Assembly (NCBI GenBank): GCA_015178975.1
Contig: WHVD01000285.1
Coordinates: 1 to 64,000 of the forward strand
Direction of reading: 5' to 3'
Length of the DNA stretch: 64,000 nucleotides
Origin: Hysterangium stoloniferum
Lineage: Eukaryota; Basidiomycota; Agaricomycetes; Hysterangiales; Hysterangiaceae
Shown: positions 48,033 through 60,802 of the stretch, piece by piece
Layout of the letters: each line of letters opens with the position of its first letter
How positions within the stretch are numbered: position 1 is the stretch's first letter
Notes under the pieces: model-generated
What the model was told of the DNA's origin: nothing
The model's database searches: none
The model's input: only the letters and a program-made list of their open reading frames with translations
Made by a program: the position numbers and the translations under genes

Positions 48033-49239
48033 ACTATAATGACTAAGTCCCCTTAGTTGGGATATTTTAAGCGTTTTGGTCTTAAATTTCGCGCCTCGCT
48101 TAAATTCGGGATAGTGTGGGATTACATCTCAGCAGCTGCCGTGAATGGATATATGTCCGGCTCAGGCTCAAAAGCCATTACACATATGTTGATTTATTCC
48201 TCAAGGAGGGTAGAAAAGAGGGTTATGGCTAATGGCCAGAAATTTAAATATTGTGACCTTGACTCCCTTGGGGGCGAGATACTGGGTGTCATTATGTAAC
48301 AACTCAAAGAGACCTTCCAGGAATGGGATTGCGCGAAATAATATAGTAGCCACTGGGGTGTTTGAATTTCATTTACAGTAATGTAAGCTGGCAGCTTAAC
48401 CCCAAAGGCAGTTGGTGGCAAGTAGTCAAGTAGTGCTCCAGATGGAATCCATGAAATAAAATGTTGAAGAATTCTTTTTTTTTTTCTTAAAAAAAGAAAA
48501 GTTCAAAATACAATAAATAGAACACTTTGCATCTGGACCACTCCTAGAATGTCAGTCAGTAATTCATGAATGGCTAAGTGAATATTCTTTTTTTTTTTTT
48601 TAAATAAAAAAGCCTATAGTTTTAGCGATACACTTATGTAAACTAATAATGGCAATGAGAACTTTCACATTTTGAACCTCTCCTGGGCCTTAAAAATATT
48701 GCGAATCGTGGCGTATATTCTTTTAAGATGTATTGAAATATTCTACAAAAATTCCTACGCAACTATATGGTCTAGTTGGGTAGTTTGAGCCCTTAAATTT
48801 GCTTAAAATTTGGCTTAAAACTAAGCTCGGCTAGCTTAGTTCGGCCTTTTTGCGAACTTAGTAATCACTTATGCCTTAAATCTAGCTTAATAAATTATTA
48901 CTAGCTTAAATAACTTGATAATACTTATTGTGTGATATTTTTATTCTTTTCTACAAATTTCCTCTTAATTAAGGCTAGCAGATGGCAGCTTGGCCAATAC
49001 TTTTGTGGAGGGCAGGTGGTATATGCTCTAATTACCCTGTCGGCTATAACCTACATTATATAAATATCAAACTGAAATTATTTTGTGTTCAAATATCAAA
49101 GTGATTGATTTTTTCAGCTCACACACAACCAATCACCAAATATTCATTGCACACCCTTAGAACTGCACTTGATTATGTAAGTGACAGCAACGAATATGGC
49201 AACCACATTGTGTCTTCCATTCTTGGCAGTGTACCATTG
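48033..49239. other. Non-coding AT-rich stretch
   Basis: Holds two T-runs followed by A-rich DNA (near 48473-48500 and 48588-48610). A TTAAGC/GCTTAA-rich part lies near 48790-48920 (several short forward and reverse copies of GCTTAAAT, AAGCTCGGCTAGCTTAG). No gene recognised. Confidence 0.4.
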
Positions 49240-49691
49240 TCAGTTATCGAACCAGACTCCTGAGTGTGAGTGTACTTTGACATCTTTTTTTTCAGGGTCA
49301 TGATTCATGCATGGCACTGGGGACGATAACGACATCACCTCCTCGTGAAATATTACATCTCTCACTTTCTTGATTCACCTCGCCCGGGCACCCACACCAA
49401 ATAATCTGAAGAATACAACTCATAACCCACCATGTAGCCTATTTTTGACCGTGAGTCCCATTTCAGTTGTTTTTGCTTCAGAACTGCCATACTAACAGGA
49501 CTTCTGAATATACGTAGATGTGACAAATTCGGTTTCTCCCCCTGTGATGCATTCAAATGGTGTATGTCTGCTATTCGTGTGAGTAAGGCTACAATTTCTA
49601 AGGTACACCATAGTTTCCACCATGATAGACCACAAAAACTTAGGAAGCTTTGATGCCTGATCACACTCCTTCCATTATTGTCTGTATACAT
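49240..49691 (-). mobile_element. Copia integrase C-terminal fragment
   Basis: The minus strand reads EKPNLSHLRIFRSPVSMAVL, QKQLKWDSRSKIGYMVGYEL and later REVRDVIF. This is the usual end of Copia integrase (KKPNLSHLRVFGC, K-W-D-x-R-S-K-K-x-x-F-V-G-Y, S-R-D-V-x-F). The Cys in the usual F-G-C/S motif is Ser, and the frame breaks downstream. It is in opposite orientation to the Copia part at 52.4-54.1 kb. Confidence 0.75.
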
Positions 49692-52379
49692 GTTCAGGTG
49701 CAGGCTGGATGAGCATGTATGCAGATTCAGACTCGTCCTTTCAGTCCCATTTCAACTTACTGCAATTTTGTCGCCATCCACTTCTTTCGATTCTGCCAGT
49801 CAACATCTTCTGTTGTCCGTCCCTTCGTGCCATATCCCATCTTGCCAGATTCTTCTCCAGCACCATCATGCCACTGTTTCTAGCCCATGCCATTGCACCA
49901 CCACTTCTGCACTATCCACCCGAATACACGGTTCTCTCTCTGCATGCAATCGCCAGGCTACCTCTTCAGTGGAGGGAGTTTGTATGTGAGGAGGATGGAG
50001 AGTGCCAGGACTGAAAACAAAAAAACCAAGCTGGAGATCGACAAAATCATCTCGTTTGTGCTATAATAACCTCTTCCCTCACTGCTCATCCCCCACCTAC
50101 ACACACTCCCCTCTCGATCTGCACTGATGGGTATGCTTGCGCGGCTTAGTCTCGAAGAGGCATCTTGTTTCGAAACCCAGTTCTTCGACCTTATCGTCAT
50201 TATCAACAATAACAAGCTGAAACACGCCGCTACCTATGACGAAGACGACTTTGGAACAGAATCCGAATCTGCAACCACCAAAGGATTTGGTCTCGCCTTG
50301 ACAAATTATCATGCTCCAGGGCCTGCCTCCAACCTCGCACTGAAGGGTCTTGGAAACACACCCTGCCCTGCTCGCTATTCTTTTGAGTGGGGTTAGTGGA
50401 TTGGGAGGCTGCAAAGGAGTTGTTTGACATGTGAGTGGCTTGTGATCCTAGGTTTTTTGATATTCAGTGTTGACTTGTTCTTTTCCAATGGGAAAGCTAA
50501 AAGGATCATAATGGACTATTCAGCAACGATCACATCAAGAATAGATCTGGGCATACATATGTGAGCTCACTCTTCCTGCAATAACTCAATTGATTCCAGT
50601 CTTTATGAAGAGAATTGTGCAAGTGCCGTGTGTTCATGGTTCATGCCCAGCTCAACTCAGATGGAACAATAGTTATGTCAATTTTTTTCAACAATATTTA
50701 TTGTCAAACAGCAAGCACCTCATCACTGCCTCCGACCCATGCCTCCCTCACCACCATCCCTGCTACTTCTCGGGCTCCCTGTGCCAGGTTGACCGGTCCT
50801 GCCTCCACCAATGGCACTCCACATGTTTCCGGCAGCACTTGTCACATTTGCAATCGCCTGATCATGTCGTGTTAACGGTGCTTAATGGAAAAGAGAAGAA
50901 ATGAGTATGATGTAAGCGACAGATAGGGGTTAGAAAATGTTTACCTTTCTCCAAACTTTGCTGCATTCCATCCATTGGAACCGATGCGAGATTATAGCTG
51001 GAGGAGGAAGAATGCCTACAAGTATTGTAGATGCAAGCAGGGCAACTGATGGTGGGGAGGATGATTGTATGAGAGGAAGGAGCTAATAGTTATATAATGG
51101 TATGATTATTTGAAGAACAATTGAAAGGATTAATTAAACGTACCTCAGTGACCGCAAGTAAAACGGAGTCCATAGGAAGTCCCTTCCGCCATGATTTGAC
51201 CCATTCTTCTGTCGCCACAATCTGCTGGCACTCTAGTAACTTGTATATCCCAATATCTCACTGTCACTACCATCTAGAGAAGGGCTTCGCGCACATAACT
51301 TTCATCTTGCCTTTTCACTCAGAGGAGGGGGATACATTGTGGGAACAAATGGGGAGGGTGTACCAACTCTTCAGTAGAAGGATCAGTCGATAAAGTGGCT
51401 GCACTAGCAGCTAAAACATCTTCGTGATCTTTTACACAGTCTTTTCTGTTGCTGCAGATATTGCTACCTGTTCTTCCTCTGCAGGCGGAGATGAAGAGTC
51501 TGGTGAAATTGATGATTTCCTGTAAAATTAGCTAATTGGAATCAAATGTGTGGTTTCACAAATATATAGAACCTTTGCAACCAATGGTCCCATCATTTGA
51601 GCGGTATTTCTGATTACCTTAGCTCCACCTAATCCCAGTAAATGTCAAGACTGTATATACGAAAAAAAAAAAACGTACCACTGATTCAAAACTGCCAACT
51701 GAAGGTGTTGTTAGGAGCCCAAGCAAGACTGGCCTCTTGGTGACTCCAATTGTCAACATAAATCGTATACTTCACTTGCCACCCCCGCAGTATCCCACTC
51801 AATCCCTTCACAGCCTAAAAGCATCTATTATATCAGTGATATGTTTATCTTTCCCTTTCAACTAGCATCACTGAATTAACGGCGAAGTGCAGTTTCAGGT
51901 ATACTCAAGTAGATGAACAATAGAAAGGTGTCACCATCACCACCGCCACCGAAAACTTTGCCTTGGAAGACACCTGGTTGGTATTTATTGAACATCAGCA
52001 TCAGCGTCGGTCATCGTCCTCGTCGAGTGCTGACGATCCCTCGTCTTTCCTATATTATATTACGTTTTTTTTTTTCCGATCAACCACAGGAACCCAACAG
52101 CATGGGAAAAACCGTCTCATTACATAATACAAAGAGGCGCCTGCACGGGATAGCAAGATAGTAGTGTGATCGTCTAAAAGTATCCCGTGAGGGCGGACGG
52201 AAGCAAAATGCCTTAAATTTGGCGAACTAAGTGTGTGTATTTCTGGGAAAGCCACAGGTTTCAGGTAAGTCAGAACATTGGCATAGAGAGATGACAAGGA
52301 TGATCTGGTGAAGGTTGGGCCACAGACCAAAGTATCTAGAACAAATGCCAGGAGTCCAGCCATAGTCTGATCTGGGAAA
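49692..52379. other. Unresolved region with possible coding remnants
   Basis: Fairly GC-rich parts at 49700-50420 and 50590-51400 carry open frames on both strands, for example MGMLARLSLEEASCFETQFF at 50127 (+). I could not match any to a family, and neither strand gives a consistent chain of exons. This may be a decayed host gene or an unknown repeat. Confidence 0.3.
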
Positions 52380-54085
52380 TGACCAAGGACACTTGGAGAT
52401 ACTAACTGGGGAAAGGTGGAGTCTGATGGGTCCCAGGTGGTAACAGGAGGTGTCTAGTTGAGGGCAGAATACCAGAATGGGATGTGAAGGGTACTTGAGG
52501 GATAAGGGTCGGGTTCTGGTGGATTCCAGATCTTGATACTAGTCTGGAATATAGTTCAGAACCTGATATGATTTCCAGGAAATACTCTGTAGAGTCTCCA
52601 GGAATGGATCTTCACATTTACCAAGATCCCTGGGGTAGATTTCTTTGAAACCTATACATCAGTTGTCCACTATGGATCCTTGCATATGAACCTTGCCATG
52701 GCAGCACCATGGATATGGAAGCTTGGTAAATAGACTACATTGCTGCATATCCAAACTCACATCCCCAAGTGATCATGCACATTGAGCTACCTGACAGAGC
52801 AAAGTGGGAAAGGTTGGGCAGCTTAACAAGACTCTTTACAGGACTATGGATGGTGTATGCAGCTGGCTGAGGCTCTGAAGGAAGAGATGGGGGAGTTGGG
52901 TTACTGTGGATCCAAGGCTGATCCTGTAGTACATTTGAGACACAATAATGGGAATGTTACTATCACCAGTACAAATATGGACAATATGACAGGCCTTCCA
53001 TTTGGAATCTAAATCTGCTAATTCCTGAAAAATAGTTCTGAAAAGATTGCCTGCATGTATGTATGTTGTATCTCTGATTGAGAGCAATCAAAGGCAATAT
53101 GAAGATCCAAATTGTTTGGTTTCACGAAACTGTCTGGCAATTGTATGAGTGATCTCATCTTCTAGGGAGAAGACACAGAGGGCTAAGGGGGAGTTAAGGT
53201 GGACTTATGGGATGAAGGATTTTGGGGATGTGAATCTGGATTTGGGAATACACATCAACAGGGACAGGACTGACAGAACTATCAGTATATCTCAGCATGC
53301 ATACTTGGAATGAGTGCTTGACAAGTTTGGAATGTCAGATTGCAATCCTAGAGGGACACCACACCCTGTGTAGTTGTTACACAGGACATGGCATCAACAA
53401 CACCAGAGGATTGTGCCTTTATGACAGAGAAACCTCATTTTGAATTGCTAGGATCCATTATGTACACTCAAATTGCTAAATGGCCTGACCTCTCCTATGC
53501 AATTCTACACTCAGTAAGTTTTCACCTAATCCAGGCCATGCTCACTAGAAGGATCTCACACATGTACTTCACTACCTTAAGGGTATTCTTGACTATAAAA
53601 TCACATATGGGGGAGGGCACAGGGAGCTCAGGCCAGTCAACTACATCAATGCTGATTATGGTGGGCACTGTGATATTCATCACTTGTGCTCTGGGTAAGG
53701 AGGGCTGACTGCTTGGGGAACTCAATATCAACCTACCATCACACTTCCAACAACTGAGGCAGAGTACATGGAACTCATCAGGATGATGAAGCAGATACTG
53801 TGGATGTACTTGGCAATGGATGAAGTCAGATACCCTCAGCCACAGTCTGTGGTTCTTTGGAATGATAATGCAGGGGCTGTGTCACTAACTAAAAATGCCA
53901 ACACAACTCTCAAGCCAAACATATTGATATCTGCTATCAGTACATTCATGAATGGATCACAGATGGCAATGTTGAAGTATGCCTCTTTGCATCCTCCAAT
54001 AATTCACAGACATGTTCACCAAACAACTCCCTCATCTTGCACACATACAACAATGTGTTGCTCTCCATATTTGTGATTCCACCAA
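52380..54085 (+). mobile_element. Copia retrotransposon, reverse transcriptase and RNase H half, decayed
   Basis: Recognisable pieces in order: DFFETYTSVVHYGSL-like near 52645; AAYPNSHPQVIMHIELPDRA; LNKTLYRTMDG and GYCGSKADPVVHLRHNNGNV; a worn catalytic stretch (TNMDNMTG instead of Y/V-x-D-D); MKDFGDVNLDLGIHINRD; FELLGSIMYTQIAKWPDLSY; and the RNase H end VVLWNDNAGAVSLTKNAN. Frameshifts separate most of these. It is followed by a polypurine-like AGAGGGAT and an LTR. No 5' half is attached. Confidence 0.82.
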
Positions 54086-54106
54086 GCATGCTTAGCCAGA
54101 GGGATT

Positions 54107-54292
54107 GTTATAGATCAAGCCTAATCCATGCTCAAGATACCAATATGTCTCAAGGCTAATGTGTGCCTATGCATGCTCAAGATACTGATATATCAGATAC
54201 ATGTCTCAGATACATGAAACATCATTTTTTTTTTCTCTAGTTCCCCATTGTTTCAATTTACTATAATTACTAGCTACGCAATATGCTACCCA
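54107..54292 (+). mobile_element. Copia 3' LTR (family I)
   Basis: Starts TGTTATAGATCAAGCC just after the polypurine stretch of the Copia element and ends near ATGCTACCCA. It is related to the minus-strand remnant at 46370-46508. Confidence 0.75.
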
Positions 54293-54950
54293 GGCGATTT
54301 TGTTCATATCGACTGAGGTATGTTACGAATAGTTCTTCTTTCGTTATAATCGATTACTCACCTCCATGGTAGATACCATACTTGTTATAAATTTGTCTGA
54401 ACAACTGGTACCCTCAAATCTACTCTGGGCTATTCAGTTCTCATCTATTCAGACTTCGACTAAACGGCCCAAAACGCTGTGAATGTTCAGGTTAGAGAAC
54501 AGCATAAATCCAACCGCACGGACAGTAATAGCGATCAAGATTTTAAAGCCTTTTGGCTTATTTTTCACACAGCAATCCATTACCTCATGGTTCTGCATCC
54601 AGTCCGTACATATTTTTCTTTGTGGAGCATTATTAATAGGATGTACACAGCGATGGGGCTCAACTTCTCAATCTTGGAATATCTTCTAATATTCTATGAC
54701 TTGAGTAGCATGCAACTTCGCCCTATCTAAAACTCGATATACCTCAAGGAAACTGAGCCTCCGTCAGTGTCCTCCTAGCGGAATGTAAGAAGTACGGCAT
54801 ATTTTGGGCAAAAAAATGACAATATTGCATGTTGGCTTCTAAAAAGTGTCGTCAGTACTTGATACATTCAAAGACTCACAGATTTACTGAATATCACTGA
54901 CGAAGGGTTATCTACATAGTGCGTCTCGCATTTTTTTTGTAGCTCTTCAG
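54293..54950. other. Intergenic, nothing recognised
   Basis: Short frames only (54479-54730); no motif seen. Confidence 0.35.
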
Positions 54951-54961
54951 AACAGTGGAGC

Positions 54962-55195
54962 TTACACGGTATTACTTTCAGCCAACCAAAGCGATCCACA
55001 CCCATACGCCATCCTTGACGGCATCACAACTCGGGTCAAAGTTGACAACTTGCGACCTATGACGGAAATTATTGGTCGGGTTATATATCTATCAATACTG
55101 ATACACATCTTTCTTTGGCAGACCCTGGTATCCGCGCCTGAGAGCACTAGACGGTGTGCAAAACTGGCCGCCAACAACAGACTAACAGACAGCAT
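54962..55195 (-). CDS. Possible small secreted protein, partial
   Basis: A minus-strand start at 55195 gives a signal-peptide-like opening (MLSVSLLLAASFAHRLVLSG). A GT...AG intron (GTCTGCCAAAG...GATAG) would let the next exon read in another frame as RSQVVNFDPSCDAVKDGVWV, which looks more like a real protein than the unspliced frame. I do not recognise the family. The right end of the gene is not found. Confidence 0.3.
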   Translation of the reverse strand: MLSVSLLLAASFAHRLVLSGADTRVCQRKMCISIDRYITRPIISVIGRKLSTLTRVVMPSRMAYGCGSLWLAESNTV

Positions 55196-55529
55196 GGCCT
55201 GAGGTCACGTTTAGGCCATGGTTGTCTGTGGCTCTGATTGATAGTGCTATATACATATATTATGAGCCTTAATTAGAATGCCTGCCAGTCGTGTGATGTC
55301 GCATGTGCTTCGTGTGTGAACAGAACTACTAGCCGATGTTCAATTATACCTATCCGACCAGTGTAAGTACACTCTCGACATCAGGCCTGATCAGGCGTCA
55401 CTGGGGCTTGTGTAACCTCACAGGGTTCGCTACAGTGCACTATTCTCGTGACCTTGCTCATCATGTATATGAAAGACCCTATACTTCTCAAGATCGACAA
55501 ATTTTATTTCTCCGCTGAGTACGTCAACA

Positions 55530-57596
55530 ATGCTGACGGCTACCGTCCCGGTTTCTTGGATAATTTTTACAGTAGCCAGTCTCGTTATCCTGCCCTGGGC
55601 ACAGAGACAGTGTGTTGAAGCTAGACCATCTCAGCCGCCCCCGTGTAGATGGGCTTCTCGCTACACCACCAAGTCCATTCTCGAAGACCCCGCTAGATTT
55701 GAGAATGATCTACTTCAGTGGGAAGGGATGTTTCACCAGGACAATGTCTCGTACAACGCGTTCAATGGTATGACGTTCGATGGGACTCTCTTGGATCCAG
55801 TCACTGGCATACATGTAAATTCGGGTTTACACACCTTCTCAGCCGCTAGCAAAGAGTCCTTGCACATGATGCTTCTTGCACACGTTGTGAACGGGCACCC
55901 TGGGGCCGCCCAATGGATTCTCGCTGCTCACGGTGGTGGATCGGACGTCGAGAAGGCTCGCTCTCTCGCCATTAACATTTTGCAAACGAAGTGGAATACC
56001 TACTTTGAATTCAACGCAACATATCCCGGGTTTGGTGGCTTCTTGCCGTGGTTGGCGAGATTTTCTTCCTCATTCTCTAGTTATGCTTATTTTATTACAG
56101 GTTTGCGCATAACGGCTCTGCCCCCCTCGCTCCTACTTGGGATTGGGTTAATCGAGTTCCAGGTCTTGATAACGGCGAGAATATATGGGCAATATCAGCC
56201 GTCATAGAGGCACTGGAGTTGACCGGAAGGAAGAACTATCAGCAGCTGGCAAACAATTGGCAAACGTACCTTGACTTCCTGAAGACTACGGCACTAAAAG
56301 TAAATTGTCCTACATAGTGCATTATATATTGACAAAAGGGTCGCACAGATATTCTACCGCGGAAATGGTCATATTTGTGCCGTTACAGACATCGCCAATC
56401 AATCTCTCCCAGTGGATCATCCTTCTCAATCTTACGTGTGCGAAGGGGCAAATGGTCCGGGAAATCCTTATCTTAATGATCCGTACGAAGGTATACGTTA
56501 GTTTCCTTATAATATACCAGTAACTATAACTTGTCAAGGTCAACAATTCATGTGGTTCCTTTTCTTCTTCGGTGGCCTCAGTCAGACAGAAAAGGACGCT
56601 ATATGGGCTTTCAAACGACCTCAGCTCGTCTCTGTGGATTGGACAGAGCCTGGATTTTCCCCGGTTACTGTTCAAAAGGGTATCGTACCGCCTTATTCCC
56701 GCGTCATGTAAGCCATACTAACAAATTTCGGACAGGATTCTGGTTCTCATCCCATGAAAATTGGGGATTTATGGAATTGCCATACACCGATGTTCCTCTG
56801 ATGAAGTTAGCATTTTTATTCCTTTATCATTGTCCGGTTTTTCAGTCTCCCCCAGAAACCTTTATACCAATATGGAACGCGCTCGTACATGCGACTCGTT
56901 TTCAAAGCAGAATCCTGGAATGTACGCAAGCGTCAACAACTCAACGGATTCGAACGGACAGATTATCGGATGCGAGCTATATTTTCTCCTTTTTTTCTCA
57001 TTTTATTTTAACGCTGGCAACTATCAGATATTTCTAATGCTGGTATCCCCGCCATCGCTAACCAAACGATCCAAGAGCATGACGGTAGGTTCAAAACGTT
57101 TCCGAGCCATATCGAACCCTGATGTGATGTTCAGTCATCACGCCATATTCTACTATGAATACGATGATTGTGAATAAGCCTGTCGGTCTGGCCTGGTGGC
57201 ACAATATGGTTGTGGCGAAGCGAATGCAAAGTAATGATTCTCTTTGGCACCACCCGAGCATCCCATCTCCCTCCGCTATCTCCCCATCTCATTAAACTTA
57301 TTTCAGATCCCTATGGCTCCTCGGAAAGTACCCGTATGGACGGTACTGCAACATCTGCTTTCGTTTCCTGGGATAGTAAAGTAACCACCGTGAACGGTAT
57401 TCTTGGCGGCGTCTCATTTCTTGTTCGCTCAAAAATGCAGCGCGAAGGGATCTACGACGAGTTTATCGAAGTCGTGCAAAGAGAGTGGGGTGCGGCATTT
57501 GGCAATGGGGCACTGAGAGGACAAGAGGCTTTGTTTTGTTTGCCTGCCGTCACAGTGCCCGATGGGGGCTTGCAAGATTTTACGGCGTGCGCGTGA
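55530..57596 (+). CDS. Secreted alpha/alpha-barrel glycoside hydrolase-like protein (GH162-like candidate)
   Basis: The start at 55530 gives a hydrophobic signal or anchor (VSWIIFTVASLVILPWA). The body has many aromatic and acidic motifs: ENDLLQWEGMFHQDNVSYNA, HTFSAASKESLHMMLLAHVV, YPGFGGFLPWFAHNG, TWDWVNRVPGLDNGENIWAI, EALELTGRKNYQQLANNWQT, GFWFSSHENWGFMELPY, YGSSESTRMDGTATSAFVSW and ending TVPDGGLQDFTACA with TGA at 57594. The GFGGFLPW and RVPGLDNGE pattern recalls endo-beta-1,2-glucanases of GH162/GH144, which have an (alpha/alpha)6 barrel; I give this from memory and cannot confirm it. At least six introns of about 50 nt are needed. The protein probably acts outside the cell on a glucan. 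Confidence 0.6.
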
Positions 57597-58299
57597 ATTG
57601 ACGGTAAATTATAACAAGCTCTCGAGAAACGGAGTACGACCTCACTCTTATTATTTACTATTTACTTTAGACAGGTGTTTAAGTCGTGTTGAAGGTTCAA
57701 GCCCGTGTGCCGGAGATGTCAGACTGTCCCAACCATCGTTATTAACATGTACCAATTTCTCCTTACACAAATATTACAAACGACGCGCCTTTAGGTAGTA
57801 TTCCACCGATTGCAGATGGGACGAACCTATTGATATTTAAGATACCTTTTTGCCATTAAAGCCCATAGAAGGCTCAGTATGACCTCGATATGACGGAACT
57901 TAATGCACCAGTGATGTGAGAAAGCTATTGCAGTCTGCCCTTAAACCATATTCTCAAGTCTTCGGTTCACTTTCCCACTTTGGTACTGCTTTGAAGGCCA
58001 CACTGGCCCCAATTGCAAGTAGATTAAGGACTAACTTGAAAGGAAGCATCGAGATCATCCAGATAACGAATCGTGTCGTATGACAGTGGATAGAAAAAGA
58101 AGGCTCCATTACAAGGTATATAGCCATTAATCAAATGTAATGCCAGACCCGAGTCTGCAATACCTACATGTCTATGAACGAATTGCGTCGGGAACGAAAA
58201 ACCTATAGCTCCCATGAATGATCAGTGAACAGGCTGGAATGGATGAAATACGTACTGGGTGTACATGCAGATCATCCTTTCCTACTTGCCCCCTGGAGC
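57597..58299. other. Intergenic, between convergent genes
   Basis: No gene or repeat recognised. The two neighbours converge here, so it should contain both 3' ends. Confidence 0.4.
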
Positions 58300-60436
58300 T
58301 CACGACTGGCCATAGAAATACCTCAGCATACCCCTCGCATGCGTAACGGTGAGATTAAATAATGGGTGTGTTGCGTTCTGGAAAGGTTTAATGAAAACAA
58401 AAATCATGATCAGTAACTTTAGGCAACCAAGCACGAGCACAATGAGGACCGAAAACTGAAAAAAAGAGAAAAAAATCATAAGGCAAAAATGCAGGAACTC
58501 ACAACTCTGTTCTTCATGCCACCCAAAACGCGGCTCTGACTCTCAACTTCTTTCCAATAATACGCTGTCTCATATACTTTTCGACGTCGTGTATCACGCT
58601 CGGTAGATGATTCGTCGGGAGAGATTAGGAGGGGGTCGTCTGTGGGTAGACGGGGGGCAGGACGACAGAGGGGTTGGTATTCGTGTAGTGGGAAAGGCGA
58701 GAGCAAGCATCAGAGAACGAGTAACAAAAAACGGGCAGAAAGGATGAAATACCAACCTAGCTGAAGAATCCACTCTTTATCCTTTCCCCCCTTCTGATTT
58801 TCTTTCCCACCACTCATCGAAGCGTACTCCGGCTCCACGATCCGTACCCGATGTTGGGCTGTTGAGAGACCGGCGAGGTTATATGATGTGTGATAGGCAT
58901 CTGGGTTTCTATATGATGGGAAGTTTAGAGAGTGGTTCGTTGGTGAGAAGCAAGCGGATATGGATGGAGGGTGGTGAGCTAGACACGGGAGTAGTAGTGT
59001 ACGTGACTTACTTGGGCGGTTTGTCTCTCAATCCCCCTGACGATACCTGCGCCGCGATGAGAATGTACTCCTGTAGCGCCTTGGTGTTATACAACTCGTC
59101 TTAACCGGAGAGAAAAAGAAAGGAAAGGGGGGAAAAACGTCATCAATCCCTCAAAGACTCAAAACAACACAACCGACTCACCCTCAATATCATCCCACTC
59201 CGCATCCGCATCCGCATCCGCGCTCTCTGGAACCGACGCTGACTGCGGCTCTCCATCGATCGCTGACCAGTCGTGTTTCACACCTAAACCCTCCAAAAGG
59301 GCAAAACATCCACCAACCCACCACGAATAGCAGCCGTCTACAAGTTTATTCGTGCGGCCGCGGAAGCCGCCTAAATCCATTTCACCGCCTGAGAACGTTT
59401 CGAGTAAGCATAGAGTGCGACGAATGAAAACCGAGAAAACGCGCGCACAAGGCACCCACCTTGCATCTTGGCCAACCACCTCACAACATTCTCCTTTAGG
59501 ATGCCCTCCCTCCCCTCCCTCTCCTCGTCGCTCATAACCGGTTTTAAGAGCATCCAACTCCCCAAGGCGCACGCCGTATACCCTCCATGTGCCTCTCCTA
59601 ATGCGGGCCGGGGAGAATGCATCAGATTCCCGTCGGGATCGTAATATGGCTGTGAGGCGCTTGCGAAACCGCCTTCGTATGTCTGGCAGGAGCGGATGAA
59701 ACCTGGGATGTTGGCTGTTAGGGTCGGGGTGAGGAGGTTGAGGAGCGTTGCAGTTGCAAGGAGGCAGTAGGTTCCGCTGGATATGGAGTAAGATAATCAA
59801 TAGGTAGGGACTTGGGTGAGTATGCACCGGATGTCTACTTCGCCGTGTTTTGAGACGTGGAATGAACCGTCGGGTTGTTTGAGGGATAGGAAGAAGTCGT
59901 ACATCCCTTTTCTAAGGAAAGATCAACATGGTTTTTATGATTAATGCGGTATTACTTACCTATTTATCTGGTCCCATCCTCCTCCCTCCCCTGGTCTTCC
60001 TACGATGGCTAATGCGGATACCGCGGCATATGTAGGCAACAAATGGGGCGCCTGCTTCGGTCCTCCACCGAATCCACCATCTGGATGCTGGGCCTTCAAA
60101 ATGGTATCGATCGCGCTTTCAAAAGAAGTCAGGGTCGAAATAACCAGGCATGACGATCACTCACCGCTGCTTATTTGCCGGATCTAATCCGGCACCAAGA
60201 ACGTTAAAAGCCTGGAGTAGCCAGAACATGAACCATGGCTGACTTGCATCTTGGGCTGTGTAATGTTTTGGAAAGCCTTGGAATAGTGCCCTTGCGAGGA
60301 AGTTGAGGTGAGTATTGCGGTTAAGTGTGGGAGGGTAAGGTGATTCGGAAAGGAGACTTGATAGGATTCGTTCGGTTTCGCGTTGATCATAGGACGTTGG
60401 GGTTGGGTGATTATCTATCGGTGTTGGTCTTAACAT
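58300..60436 (-). CDS. RAM1: Protein farnesyltransferase subunit beta
   Basis: The catalytic subunit adds farnesyl to the Cys of CaaX proteins such as Ras and mating pheromones, working with an alpha subunit. Start at 60436 (MLRPTPIDNHPTPTSYDQRE). Family features in order: ASQPWFMFWLLQAFNVLG; GGFGGGPKQAPHLLPTYAAV (minus strand, 60020-60075); MYDFFLSLKQPDGSFHVSKH; GEAHGGYTACALGSWMLLK; GGFRGRTNKLVDGCYSWWVG with the zinc ligands Asp and Cys; ELYNTKALQEYILIAAQVSS; the zinc His in DAYHTSYNLAGLS; and the C-terminal HPLFNLTVTHARGMLRYFYG with TGA at 58300-58302. An insert rich in Ala-Asp (ADADADAEWDD) sits in a loop. A long linker exon near 58480-58690 (RPAPRLPTDDPLLISPD) is larger than in most homologues. 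About eight introns. Confidence 0.9.
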
Positions 60437-60730
60437 TATGGAGATTATTCCGCTGTTAAACCGTTTAGTTCAGCTGAGACCGCAACCCTTTATAGTCCAC
60501 AATAACCATTAGAATTTTAACTCTGTCACGCCTGTCACCATGACTGTTTGCCGCCTAAATGGTTAGGTCGCGAGTGCTTGAAATCATGAAACCTATTCAA
60601 CATGGGAAAAATGGTATAAAATATAATGCGCGCATATATTGGACAGATAAAACCAGCGCAGTCGTTCATGTATTATTGTGTCAATAATCGTTATGATTGT
60701 TAGAAAACATGAGTAATGTAGAAAATGAAT

Positions 60731-60802
60731 AGCCAGACTGGGGATTGAACCCAGGATCTTTCGATTACATAACGAAGGTGTTAACCACTACACCATCTGA
60801 CC
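60731..60802 (-). tRNA. tRNA, probably Thr(UGU)-like, unusual anticodon loop
   Basis: Seventy-two nt on the minus strand fold as a cloverleaf. The acceptor is GGTCAGA/TCTGGCT (with two G-U pairs). The D arm GTGT-AGTGGTTA-ACAC carries the A box, and the T arm is CTGGG-TTCAATC-CCCAG with the B box GGTTCAATCCC. The anticodon stem is TTCG/CGAA, closed by a T-T mismatch, leaving TATGTAA as the seven-base loop. That reads anticodon TGT (Thr) but puts A at position 33 where U is nearly invariant. It may therefore be a pseudogene or a variant; the identity is uncertain. Confidence 0.65.

Noticed and set aside
48473..48610. T-runs as possible LINE or SINE tails
   Set aside because: No coding or tRNA-like sequence is attached to them, so there is no support beyond low complexity.
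50097..50414. Gene on either strand with a 90-105 codon frame
   Set aside because: Both strands are open here, neither matches a known family, and no consistent splice chain could be built.
59352..59537. Plus-strand frame opposite the farnesyltransferase gene
   Set aside because: The minus strand reads the conserved zinc-ligand and substrate motifs of the beta subunit; the plus frame has none.
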